Below are positions 7,324 to 14,620 of a stretch of 19,071 nucleotides of DNA, piece after piece. The translations under genes were made by a program, and so were the position numbers. Under the pieces are notes generated by a model that saw only the letters and a list, made by a program, of their open reading frames with translations, did not search any database and had not been told where the DNA came from. The stretch is taken from positions 1-19,071 of the forward strand of contig JAKALI010000022.1 of assembly GCA_021813195.1 (NCBI GenBank), in the 5' to 3' direction. The DNA comes from Pseudomonadota bacterium (GTDB lineage Bacteria; Pseudomonadota; Alphaproteobacteria; Rhizobiales; Hyphomicrobiaceae). The stretch's first letter is position 1; each line of letters starts with the position of its first letter.

Positions 7324-8013
7324 TTGACGAGATTGGTGCATTATCCATTCTGTCCGCGCAGCCGCGCCATTCGTCTGGCGCTCGCTGAGTTGGGCCATGA
7401 TGCGGAACTGTCCGAAGAGCAGCCGTGGGGCTGGCGTGCCGAGCTGCTGGCGCTCAATCCTGCCGGTGAATTACCAATTCTTTTATTTCCCGGCGCCGCA
7501 CCGGTCTCGGGCGTCTATGCCATCTCGGAGTTATTGGACGAAATGGAGCTGGCGCGCACCGGTGATACCGATGGTCTGTTTCCTGGCGATGCGTTCGCTC
7601 GGGCCGAGAGCCGCCGCCTCGTCGATTGGTTCTTGTACAAGATTGATCGGGATGTGACGCAAGTGATCCTGGATGCCAAGGTCGCCAGCCGCTTCGACGC
7701 GGCGCGCGCGCAGTCTCCAGACGCCGAGGCGCTGCGAGCGGCGCGCCATAACCTGCGATATCACTTGCGGTATCTGGGACATTTAACCCAGTCGGGCGAT
7801 TGGCTTGCCGGTGCCCGGCTCAGTTTCGCCGACTTGGTGGCAGGAGCTCACGTATCGTTGTTGGACTATTTCGGCGAAATTGACTGGGATGCCCATCCTG
7901 CGGCCAAGAGCTGGTATATGCGTTTGAAATCGCGTCCGGCATTCCGGTCGCTGCTCGCCGACCGGCTCGCCGGCATGCCGCCAAGCCGCAGTTATGTGGA
8001 TCTGGATTTCTGA
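7324..8013 (+). CDS. GST-fold protein, probable FtsZ-binding division protein FzlA
   Basis: I start it at the TTG at 7324, with GAGG 9 bases upstream, giving 229 residues; the open frame reaches back to 7243 but adds a non-homologous tail. The N-terminal thioredoxin-like half (LVHYPFCPRSRAIRLALAELG, then NPAGELPILL) and the helical C-terminal half are GST-like. The C-terminus RPAFRSLLADRLAGMPPSR followed by a YVDLDF end matches what I recall of FzlA, which binds FtsZ filaments and activates septal wall synthesis in Caulobacter and other Alphaproteobacteria. The uppP / GST / queG / SDR order is also conserved in the group as I recall it. An ordinary glutathione transferase is the alternative. 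No glutathione chemistry is claimed. Confidence 0.75.
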   Translation: MTRLVHYPFCPRSRAIRLALAELGHDAELSEEQPWGWRAELLALNPAGELPILLFPGAAPVSGVYAISELLDEMELARTGDTDGLFPGDAFARAESRRLVDWFLYKIDRDVTQVILDAKVASRFDAARAQSPDAEALRAARHNLRYHLRYLGHLTQSGDWLAGARLSFADLVAGAHVSLLDYFGEIDWDAHPAAKSWYMRLKSRPAFRSLLADRLAGMPPSRSYVDLDF

Positions 8014-8018
8014 TCGCG

Positions 8019-9149
8019 ATGCGTGCCGGTCAACCCATCGAGGACGACCTGCGCGCCGAGGCGGTGACCCTCGGGCTCGACGAGGTTCGATTTGCGCGGG
8101 TCGGGCCCGATGCTGAGATAGCGCATCGTCTCGCGGCATTTCTCGAACTCGGCCGTCACGGCGACATGACCTGGATGGCCTCGACCGCAGAACGGCGCGG
8201 TAATCCCACGCGGCTGTGGCCGCAAGCGCGCAGCGCCATCCTGGCTGGCCTCAGCTACGCGCCCGCACACGATCCACTCGCAATTCTCGCGGAACCGACC
8301 CGCGGCGCGATCTCTATTTACGCGCAGGGAAAAGACTATCACGAGATCTTAAAGCCGAAGCTCAAGCAGCTCGCCCGCTACCTTACTCAGCTCACCAACA
8401 GCGACGTCAAGGTATTCGTTGACACCGCGCCCTTGATGGAAAAGCCGCTGGCGGCGCGCGCCGGGCTCGGATGGCAGGGCAAGCACACCAATCTCGTCTC
8501 ACGCCGCCACGGCTCATGGCTCTTCTTGGGGGCCATTCTGACAACGGCCGAATTGCAACCGGATCCGCCCGAGACGGATCACTGCGGCCGATGCCGGCGA
8601 TGTCTCGACGTATGTCCGACGCATGCGTTTCCCGCGCCGTACCAGCTCGATGCGCGCCGCTGCATCGCCTATCTCACCATCGAGCACAAAGGGCCCATCG
8701 CACGCCAGTTCCGTCGCGTCATCGGTAATCGCATCTTCGGGTGCGATGATTGTCTGGCTGTTTGCCCCTGGAATAAGTTCGCCGCGCGGGCCCGCGAAGC
8801 GCGCTTTGCCGCCCGGGCCGAGACCGACAATCCGCCGCTTAAAGACTTGCTTGCGCTCGACGATGAAACATTTCGCAAGCGCTTCGCCGGTACACCCGTT
8901 AAGCGCACCGGTCGCGATCGTTTCGTGCGCAATGTTCTCATCGCTGCGGGGAATTCAAACGATCCCGAATTACTCACGCCGGTCCGTCGCTGTCTTGAGG
9001 ATGCGTCAGCTCTCGTCCGCGGGATGGCGGTGTGGGCCTTCCGTCAACTCGCTGATCGCGCGGAGTTTGAATGCGAACGCACACGACGCCTTGCAACTGA
9101 AGTCGACGCTTACGTGCGGTCGGAATGGCTGGAGGAGGCGGGACGTTGA
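8019..9149 (+). CDS. queG: Epoxyqueuosine reductase
   Basis: Catalyses the last step of queuosine synthesis, reducing epoxyqueuosine to queuosine at the tRNA wobble base; it uses cobalamin and two [4Fe-4S] clusters in the cytoplasm. At 376 residues it has family length. The region around VDTAPLMEKPLAARAGLGWQ contains D135, the presumed catalytic acid. Cluster cysteines are CGRCRRCLDVCP (189-200) and, with C215, GCDDCLAVCPW (241-251). The C-terminal part resembles the HEAT-like repeats of QueG. The ATG at 8019 follows the FzlA-like stop by five bases, and the next gene overlaps its stop, so the three form one operon. No cobalamin riboswitch is visible. Confidence 0.96.
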   Translation: MRAGQPIEDDLRAEAVTLGLDEVRFARVGPDAEIAHRLAAFLELGRHGDMTWMASTAERRGNPTRLWPQARSAILAGLSYAPAHDPLAILAEPTRGAISIYAQGKDYHEILKPKLKQLARYLTQLTNSDVKVFVDTAPLMEKPLAARAGLGWQGKHTNLVSRRHGSWLFLGAILTTAELQPDPPETDHCGRCRRCLDVCPTHAFPAPYQLDARRCIAYLTIEHKGPIARQFRRVIGNRIFGCDDCLAVCPWNKFAARAREARFAARAETDNPPLKDLLALDDETFRKRFAGTPVKRTGRDRFVRNVLIAAGNSNDPELLTPVRRCLEDASALVRGMAVWAFRQLADRAEFECERTRRLATEVDAYVRSEWLEEAGR

Positions 9150-10030
9150 GCCACTTGATGTGTTTAGGATTGGGCTATTCGGCGCGCTACTTGGCAGGCG
9201 ACCTCGCGCGATTGGGCTGGCGCATCACCGGGACCACGCGCCACGCCGCGGGCCTCAGTGATATCGAGCGCCTGGGCTATGCGGCTGTTGTCTTCGATGG
9301 CGAGACCGTCACAAACGAGGTGCGCTTGGCGCTCGCCGAAGCCAACCACGTTCTCATTTCCGCACCACCGTCTGCCGACGGTGATCCCATCTTGCGTGTG
9401 CTTGCAGCCGATCTCGCCGCGGCTCGGCCCAAGTGGATTGGGTATCTGTCCACGATTGGTGTCTACGGCGACGCGAATGGGGGCTGGGTCGACGAGGAGA
9501 CGCCTCCAAACCCCCTCGCGGAGCGCTCCGTGCGCCGCCTGAGGGCCGAACGGCAGTGGCTGGAGTTCGGCGAATTTCACGGACTGAGGGTGGAAATCTT
9601 TAGGCTGGCGGGAATTTATGGACCAGGTCAGAGCGCGGTTGAGAGTGTGCTGGCGGGCACCGCGCGACGGATCGTAAAACCGGGACAGGTCTTCAACCGC
9701 ATCCATGTTGTCGACATCGCTCAGGTGGTGCAGGCCGCGCTCGCAGGGCCACCCCGCCATGCGATCTACAACGTTACGGACGACGAGCCCGCACCCCCGC
9801 AAGATGTCGTTGCGTTTGCGGCCCAATGCCTCCGCCTGCCGCCGCCACCGGAAATTGCATGGGAGGAGGCGGGGCTCGAGGGTATGGCGGCGAGTTTTTA
9901 TGCCGAGAACAAGCGTGTTTCCAATCGGCGCATCAAGGACGCGCTGGGCATAAGCCTCACCTACCCCACCTACCGAGAGGGCATCGCGGCGCTCGCCGCC
10001 CGGGCCGTGCAGGAGGGCGCGGGCCGCTAA
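9146..10030 (+). CDS. NAD(P)-dependent epimerase/dehydratase-like SDR protein
   Basis: Atypical short-chain dehydrogenase/reductase-fold protein with unknown substrate. I start it at the TTG at 9146, which overlaps the queG stop as TTGA and has GGAGGAGG 7 bases upstream; this gives 294 residues. A Rossmann start (LMCLGLGYSARYLA) carries a GxGxxx nucleotide-binding turn. Later come LISAPPSADGDP, YLSTIGVYGD and LAGIYGPGQSAVE, typical of YeeZ-like and other extended SDRs. The usual YxxxK pair is not evident, since ERSVRRLRAERQW occupies the place where it is expected. Enzyme activity is therefore uncertain, and it may bind cofactor without classic SDR catalysis. Linkage to queG and the FzlA-like gene is conserved, but I know of no functional explanation. 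Confidence 0.85.
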   Translation: MSHLMCLGLGYSARYLAGDLARLGWRITGTTRHAAGLSDIERLGYAAVVFDGETVTNEVRLALAEANHVLISAPPSADGDPILRVLAADLAAARPKWIGYLSTIGVYGDANGGWVDEETPPNPLAERSVRRLRAERQWLEFGEFHGLRVEIFRLAGIYGPGQSAVESVLAGTARRIVKPGQVFNRIHVVDIAQVVQAALAGPPRHAIYNVTDDEPAPPQDVVAFAAQCLRLPPPPEIAWEEAGLEGMAASFYAENKRVSNRRIKDALGISLTYPTYREGIAALAARAVQEGAGR

Positions 10031-10051
10031 AACGCTCGCGCTAAAAAATGC

Positions 10052-10073
10052 GGCGCGTTCAGGGCGCGTTCAG
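10052..10073 (+). repeat. Tandem 11-bp direct repeat upstream of the six-cysteine gene
   Basis: GGCGCGTTCAG occurs twice in immediate succession (10052-10062 and 10063-10073), 111 bases before the start of the next gene. An 11-base period puts both half-sites on one face of the helix, as in many OmpR/PhoB-type response-regulator sites. The regulator is not identified. A single related GGCGTTCAG occurs at 4830-4838, before the rlpA leader. Confidence 0.5.
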
Positions 10074-10183
10074 CCGCCGTCCGCCTAACTGCCGCCATTG
10101 AGTCCGAGGTCCGTTTGCGGATCCGACGAAGCGCAAGAGCCGAACCGTCGACCTCGGGATCTGGATCGAAGAGAGTTGTCGTC

Positions 10184-11203
10184 ATGGCCGTCACATCAGG
10201 ATCACTTGAGGCCGTTATTCATGGCATGCGCTTGCGGGCAAGCTGCGTTGCTTTAGCGTTATGCGCCAGCAGCCTCGTTGGGCTTGCGGCGGCCCATGCG
10301 GACGGAGCAACTGTCCGCGATCGCGCTGCGCATGATTTGGCGCAGCGTTTCGCGACAGAGCGGCCCGCCGGGGCCTTGTCCGACCAGCAACGCCGGGCGG
10401 CTGAAGAAGCGGAGATGCTCGAACAGGCGCGCCGCGAAGCGGCCGAGCGGGCTGCCTTGAGTGCTGCCGCTCCCAACGAGGACATAGAGGCCGAGCGGAT
10501 ACGTGAGCTGGAAGCAGCGCGTGAAGCCGAAGCCCGCCAGCTCGCTGAAAAGCTGCGCCGTGCTGAGGAGGCCCGCCGGTCCCGCGCCGGCGATGGCGTG
10601 AAACCCGAGTGGCCTCAGTCAGCGATGCCGAGCCCGCAAGCGCCCCCACCGGTTGCGTCCGACCGAGAACGTGAACCAGCGTCGGCTTTGATCGATGCGC
10701 GGCCTGATCCGCGAGTGACCGTCCTGCTTGTCATGGAACCGGGCAACCGAGGCATTCGCCGCTTCAATAAGACCGCGGATCCGGTGCTGTGCGTCGGCGC
10801 CCACTGCTATGTCAGCGCGGGTGCCGCCAAACCCGCCCGACTGATGAGCCGATCCCGGGCGCTGGGCAGCCTCAATACACTCGGACGCCGTGCGGATGCG
10901 TGCAACCAAAAGCTCGCCTGTGTGTATCGTGGGGTCTATCTTCCGGCCGACGCACCACTCATTCAACCCGTCGACCTGAAAATCATGGTGCACGATCGGC
11001 GCACACCCCGCGCAGCGTCGGCGGATCGCTCCTGTCGGCTTTCGGGTGGCAATCTTTCATGCGCTCGGACCATCACGGCCCCTGGCTATCGCGTCTGGGT
11101 CCTGCCTGAGGCCCTGGCGATGGCGGCCGGCCCCGGCATTCTCGAGGAGGCGCTGCGGCGTGGCCTGGTCGGCGATGGACCACAAGAGGCGTCGTTACGC
11201 TGA
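10184..11203 (+). CDS. Exported coiled-coil protein with a six-cysteine C-terminal domain, unknown function
   Basis: I start it at the ATG at 10184 (GAGAG 8 bases upstream), giving 339 residues; the frame is open to 10115, and an ATG at 10226 would leave a shorter signal peptide. A hydrophobic export segment spans about 16-39 and ends AAAHA. Residues 66-135 are rich in E, A and R, with heptad-like spacing suggesting a coiled coil. A proline-rich linker (141-160) follows. The C-terminal domain (about 175-330) has three cysteine pairs: C203/C208, C240/C246 and C284/C293, which could form disulfides in the periplasm. I recall similar unnamed proteins in other Hyphomicrobiales but no function. 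It appears monocistronic, with the 11-bp direct repeat upstream. There is no lipobox and no transmembrane helix beyond the signal. Confidence 0.8.
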   Translation: MAVTSGSLEAVIHGMRLRASCVALALCASSLVGLAAAHADGATVRDRAAHDLAQRFATERPAGALSDQQRRAAEEAEMLEQARREAAERAALSAAAPNEDIEAERIRELEAAREAEARQLAEKLRRAEEARRSRAGDGVKPEWPQSAMPSPQAPPPVASDREREPASALIDARPDPRVTVLLVMEPGNRGIRRFNKTADPVLCVGAHCYVSAGAAKPARLMSRSRALGSLNTLGRRADACNQKLACVYRGVYLPADAPLIQPVDLKIMVHDRRTPRAASADRSCRLSGGNLSCARTITAPGYRVWVLPEALAMAAGPGILEEALRRGLVGDGPQEASLR

Positions 11204-11398
11204 TTTACCGTACACGCCTAAGCAGCCGCTTCGCAACCCGGAACTTCACCGCGTAGCCCAGGCTGCTGCGCTGTTGCGCCTCACGCCAAGGCGTCTTGCA
11301 GGTGCTGGCGCGCGCCACAATCTAACGTGCATCAAAGTTTGAGGGAAGTCTGTGCGCCGCTCATCCGTATCCTGCAGATCCGGACGGGCTTCCAACTG

Positions 11399-11427
11399 CT
11401 GACATACGGGATCTTTTCGGTTTTAAT
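11399..11427 (+). promoter_or_regulatory. Sigma70-type promoter of the fnr gene
   Basis: CTGACA (11399-11404) and TTTAAT (11422-11427) each match the -35 and -10 consensus at five of six positions, with the ideal 17-base spacing. The predicted start, near 11434, leaves a leader of about 50 bases. The rest of the 282-base gap after the six-cysteine gene (11204-11485) shows no other strong element. It has no TTGA-N6-TCAA site, so there is no visible autoregulation. Confidence 0.65.
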
Positions 11428-11485
11428 CTTGAGCCGTGGCGTTCATGGTTCACATGGCGAGCAAATCGAAGACGAACGAGAGATC

Positions 11486-12208
11486 ATGGGCGACCCTCAT
11501 CTCAGATGTGACAGCTGTGCCGTCCGTCATCGCGCCGTATGCGGTGCGCTCTCGCGGGCCGAAATCGAACGGCTCAATCAGATCGCGCATCATAAGTTGC
11601 TGCCGCCCGGCCAGATCATTCTGCATGACAATGCAGAAATGCCCTATTTCGCCAACATCATCTCGGGCGTGGTAAAGCTGACCAAGACGCTCACCGATGG
11701 CCGCCAGCAGATCGTTGGGTTGCAGTTTCCTTCGGACTTTTTGGGGCGCCCCTTTCGTAGTCAGAGCCCGTATCACGCCGAGACCGTGACCGACGTCCAT
11801 TTGTGCACGTATGACAAAGGTCAGTTTGAACGGCTGGTCAAAGAATTTGATGGTTTCGAGCACCGCCTGTTCGAGCACACGCTGGATGAACTCGATAGCG
11901 CTCGCGAATGGATGCTGCTGCTCGGTCGCAAGTCTGCGGGCGAGAAGGTGGCGAGCTTCCTTTTGATGGTTGCGCGGCGCATGGAAACGATCGGATGCAA
12001 GCCCTCCGGCCTCGACGATCGCCCGCGCTTCAATTTGCCCTTGTCGCGTGCCGAGATCGCCGATTTCCTGGGGCTTACGATCGAGACCGTAAGTCGTCAG
12101 ATCTCGCGTTTGAAGCTGGCGAAGATCATCGGTCTCGAAGGCAGCCGCACAATCGTCATCCTCGACATAGCGCGCCTTCAGTCGGCCATGGAAGAAGAAC
12201 GGGACTAA
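11486..12208 (+). CDS. FNR-type oxygen-sensing transcription regulator (FnrN/FnrL class)
   Basis: CRP/FNR-family activator of low-oxygen genes. From the ATG at 11486 it has 240 residues, the usual length; the frame is open upstream to 11327, but that part is not FNR-like. The N-terminal cysteines C8, C11 and C19 (CX2CX7C), plus C107 in the sensor barrel, should hold an oxygen-labile [4Fe-4S] cluster. This spacing is typical of alphaproteobacterial FnrN/FnrL and excludes FixK, which lacks the cluster. The beta-roll spans about 30-115 and the dimer helix about 120-150. The recognition helix contains ETVSRQISRL; its E-xx-SR pattern reads TTGA half-sites. The one good anaerobox in the window lies between ccoN and the hemerythrin gene, 2.3 kb away. 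It is convergent with hemN. Confidence 0.93.
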   Translation: MGDPHLRCDSCAVRHRAVCGALSRAEIERLNQIAHHKLLPPGQIILHDNAEMPYFANIISGVVKLTKTLTDGRQQIVGLQFPSDFLGRPFRSQSPYHAETVTDVHLCTYDKGQFERLVKEFDGFEHRLFEHTLDELDSAREWMLLLGRKSAGEKVASFLLMVARRMETIGCKPSGLDDRPRFNLPLSRAEIADFLGLTIETVSRQISRLKLAKIIGLEGSRTIVILDIARLQSAMEEERD

Positions 12209-12269
12209 CCCGCGTCTTCAGACGATTCCGCGCCCCGCAGATCGGGCACGCCGTACGTTTTGGCTGGGT

Positions 12270-13619
12270 CTAAACCCCCTGCGAATAGAGCGTCTGCGAT
12301 TTTCCCAGATAGGTGTCGAAGCACGCAGCAATGGAGCGCACAAAGGGCTCGCCGCGCGGCGTCAGCCGGAAACCGTCAGCCGTAGCCTTGACTAGTCCTT
12401 CGGTGTCGGAATTCACAACTTCATCGGCTTCGAGCATGACCGTGTCGATCACGTCGCGCGCTTCATTTCCATAGATTTCTTCCAGCTGTTGACGCGAGAG
12501 CTCGAACGCGCACATCAGCCGTTCGATCACGCTGGCGCGCACGCGGTCCTCCAGCGACAGTTCGATGCCACGGACGGTTGCCAGACCCTCCTGCGCGATC
12601 CGCCGCTCATAATCGGCCCGCGGCACGGCGTTCTGAAAATAACCGCCGGGAAGATGGGAAATCGCGGACGCTCCGAATCCGATCAGGGTGTTGGCGGTAT
12701 CGGTCGTGTAGCCTTGAAAGTTGCGGGCGACGCGACCGGAAGCGAGAGGATCGTGGGGCAAGGCAAAATGATCAAGACCGACGGCGACATAGCCGGCAGC
12801 CGTCAGCAGGCGTTGCGCCCGACGCGACTGCCCGAACCGCTCAACCGTATCTGGAAGCGCCCGTTCATCAATCATGCGCTGGTGGCGCGCGCGCGACGGC
12901 AGGTGCGCGTAGCCGAATAGCGCGATGCGATCAGGGGCGAGACGGATGACCTCCTCGATGGTTCGCGCGACGCTTGAACGCGTCTGATGCGGCAGCCCAT
13001 AGACAAGGTCGATGTTGATGCCGTTGACCCCCGCCGTCCGCAACTGTTCGATCGTATCGCGCGTCTGCTCAATCGACTGCATGCGGTTAATTGCAGCTTG
13101 AACCCGCACGTCGAAGTCTTGCACGCCGATGGAGGCGCGATTGACGCCCACTTCCGCGAAGGCCGCCACCTGCTCGGCCGTAAGCCAACGAGGATCGATC
13201 TCCACGGCGAATTCCGTCTCGTTCGTGGTCGTGAAGTTATCTTTAAGTGCCGTCGCCAGACGCCGGATGTCGTTAGGTGAGAGACTGTTAGGTGAGCCGC
13301 CGCCCCAATGGATATGCGTTGCCGTATGCTGTTTGCCGAGACGTGCACGCACGTTGGCGATTTCTTGCTCGACCGTTGCGGCGTAGGCGCTGATCGTCTC
13401 AGGATTACGGGTCGCTTTCGTGCTGCAGCCGCAGTACCAGCACAGCTCGGCACAAAACGGCACGTGCACGTAAAGCGAGACCACGTCATCGCGAGCAAGC
13501 TGTTTGAGATTGTGTTCGTAAACTCCAGCGCCTATTGCCGAGGAGAAATGCGGCGCAGTGGGGTAGCTGGTATAGCGGGGAACTGGTGCCGACATCCGGC
13601 GAACAATTTCCGGGGTCAT
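12270..13619 (-). CDS. hemN: Oxygen-independent coproporphyrinogen III oxidase
   Basis: Radical-SAM enzyme that decarboxylates coproporphyrinogen III to protoporphyrinogen IX without oxygen, for haem synthesis at low oxygen tension. At 449 residues it is a full-length HemN rather than the shorter HemW chaperone. The N-terminal motif CAELCWYCGC provides C56, C60 and C63 for the [4Fe-4S] cluster, plus C65, the extra cysteine found in HemN. Also visible are HIHWGGGSPNSL, the SAM-binding GGGSP, and INIDLVYGLPHQT further on. Its ATG overlaps the upstream hemerythrin-domain stop as ATGA, so the two are translationally coupled. Transcription probably starts at the anaerobox promoter near 14457. The family identity is firm. 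Haem made here would serve the neighbouring cytochromes. Confidence 0.96.
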   Translation of the reverse strand: MTPEIVRRMSAPVPRYTSYPTAPHFSSAIGAGVYEHNLKQLARDDVVSLYVHVPFCAELCWYCGCSTKATRNPETISAYAATVEQEIANVRARLGKQHTATHIHWGGGSPNSLSPNDIRRLATALKDNFTTTNETEFAVEIDPRWLTAEQVAAFAEVGVNRASIGVQDFDVRVQAAINRMQSIEQTRDTIEQLRTAGVNGINIDLVYGLPHQTRSSVARTIEEVIRLAPDRIALFGYAHLPSRARHQRMIDERALPDTVERFGQSRRAQRLLTAAGYVAVGLDHFALPHDPLASGRVARNFQGYTTDTANTLIGFGASAISHLPGGYFQNAVPRADYERRIAQEGLATVRGIELSLEDRVRASVIERLMCAFELSRQQLEEIYGNEARDVIDTVMLEADEVVNSDTEGLVKATADGFRLTPRGEPFVRSIAACFDTYLGKSQTLYSQGV

Positions 13620-14380
13620 GGCAAGTCCATCGGTTTGTCAATCGAGAGCCGAGTGACGTCTTGCGGTGTCGGGATAGCAGCAGATCTGGTCGCTAAGCTC
13701 GGACAATCGGCGCAAATATGCGATGCAGATCGAACCTTTCGGATGGCGAGGATCGATCGCTGCGAGCAGCGTGGATGATCACTGTCTATGATCCAGCGCT
13801 GGATGGCGGCCAAATCTGTGGGGTCAAGCAAGGCGCGTGCTGCCGGAAGAACGACGCGATCTTCCCAGGCGATGTGCCGGCGCTGGCTCTCAAAGAATCC
13901 GCGCAACTGGTAGCCGAGCATATCGGGGTTGGAGATCTGGAGCTCTTCGATGGCGCATTTCAGCGAATCGATCATCTCGAACAGCATCATTCCGTCGCGC
14001 TCGTGCTCTTCCTCGAGGCACTCCAGGGCGCGCCGGAGCGGGTCGTCCAGCGGCACGCGCTCTCTGAGGCGCGGGAACAGCGCCTGCTCTTCGATCGCCA
14101 TGTGGCTCGGAACACTGCGTTCGAGGATCGAGACAGCCGTCATCGCAAGTTCGCGGTCGAAGTCATGCGGCAGACTGTCGGCTATCGCTTCCAGAAGGTC
14201 GCACAACTCACGCTGCAGAGCGTGCTCCTCGTTGATGAGCCCTAGTGGATCTGGGGTCAGGCACATCAGGGCGTCCTGTGAGATCAATCCAACCTCAGAC
14301 TGCACGCCTGATGTTCCCTTGAATGAGGCATGTTGCCCCGCTGGGTCACTGAAGCGCGGCGTATCGTTCAATTCAGGCAT
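13616..14380 (-). CDS. Hemerythrin HHE-domain protein
   Basis: Predicted di-iron four-helix protein of 254 residues. The ATG at 14380 has AAGGG 8 bases upstream; the frame reaches back to a TTG at 14437 without ribosome-site support. The iron ligands fit the hemerythrin pattern: H53 (NEEH), H93 and E97 (HMAIE), H126 (EEEH), and H169 and E173 (HIAWE). Residues 1-40 are polar and probably disordered. A C-terminal tail (about 200-254) follows the bundle and contains C205, C223 and C226, the last two as CADC; this tail is not part of the usual domain. Such proteins bind O2, respond to NO or help repair iron-sulfur clusters; which applies here cannot be told. Coupling to hemN and a shared anaerobox place it in the low-oxygen response. 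Confidence 0.88.
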   Translation of the reverse strand: MPELNDTPRFSDPAGQHASFKGTSGVQSEVGLISQDALMCLTPDPLGLINEEHALQRELCDLLEAIADSLPHDFDRELAMTAVSILERSVPSHMAIEEQALFPRLRERVPLDDPLRRALECLEEEHERDGMMLFEMIDSLKCAIEELQISNPDMLGYQLRGFFESQRRHIAWEDRVVLPAARALLDPTDLAAIQRWIIDSDHPRCSQRSILAIRKVRSASHICADCPSLATRSAAIPTPQDVTRLSIDKPMDLP

Positions 14381-14463
14381 TGCGGCCGCCCTTCCCTCTT
14401 GCTTCCATCGCTCGTCATCGTCCGCCACAGATAGCAACGCGACCGTTCGACGTGGTGCGACGA

Positions 14464-14469
14464 TCTCTA
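14464..14469 (-). promoter_or_regulatory. Predicted -10 element of the hemerythrin-hemN operon
   Basis: The minus strand reads TAGAGA here. The implied start near 14457 lies about 41 bases from the centre of the anaerobox (14497.5), the spacing of a class II FNR-activated promoter. The leader to the ATG at 14380 would be about 77 bases. Confidence 0.5.
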
Positions 14470-14490
14470 CCTGGCAGGCATCAGCGGGCC

Positions 14491-14504
14491 TTGATCCAGG
14501 TCAA
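14491..14504. promoter_or_regulatory. FNR/FixK anaerobox between divergent ccoN and hemerythrin-hemN
   Basis: TTGATCCAGGTCAA has perfect TTGA and TCAA half-sites with a 6-base spacer. It is the only exact TTGA-N6-TCAA site I found in the window. It lies 110 bases from the hemerythrin ATG and 116 from the ccoN GTG. Being nearly symmetrical, it could activate in both directions. The plus-direction start would be near 14539, where the -10 (GATTGA, 14527-14532) is poor. Confidence 0.85.
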
Positions 14505-14508
14505 CGCT

Positions 14509-14538
14509 GATCTGCCGAGATCGGCTGATTGAAATCAG
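14509..14538. repeat. Two short palindromes between the anaerobox and ccoN
   Basis: GATCT-GCCG-AGATC (14509-14522) and CTGATT-GA-AATCAG (14525-14538) are perfect dyads. They sit back to back, just downstream of the anaerobox and over the expected ccoN -10 region. They may be operator sites for a second regulator, or chance dyads in a short AT-richer patch. Confidence 0.5.
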
Positions 14539-14620
14539 GAACGCTGCCGGAGCCGCTGCCAAGCCCAAAACATCGCTGCCGAGGCGCTGAGCAGAAAGTT
14601 TGAAACGAGGAGGGGAAATC

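Noticed and set aside
10031..10051. Terminator after the SDR gene
   Set aside because: The run after the GC-rich segment is A and not T on the coding strand, and the stem is not convincing.
11331..11342. TCAAAGTTTGA dyad before fnr as an autoregulatory FNR site
   Set aside because: The half-sites are inverted relative to TTGA-N6-TCAA, so it does not fit the FNR consensus.
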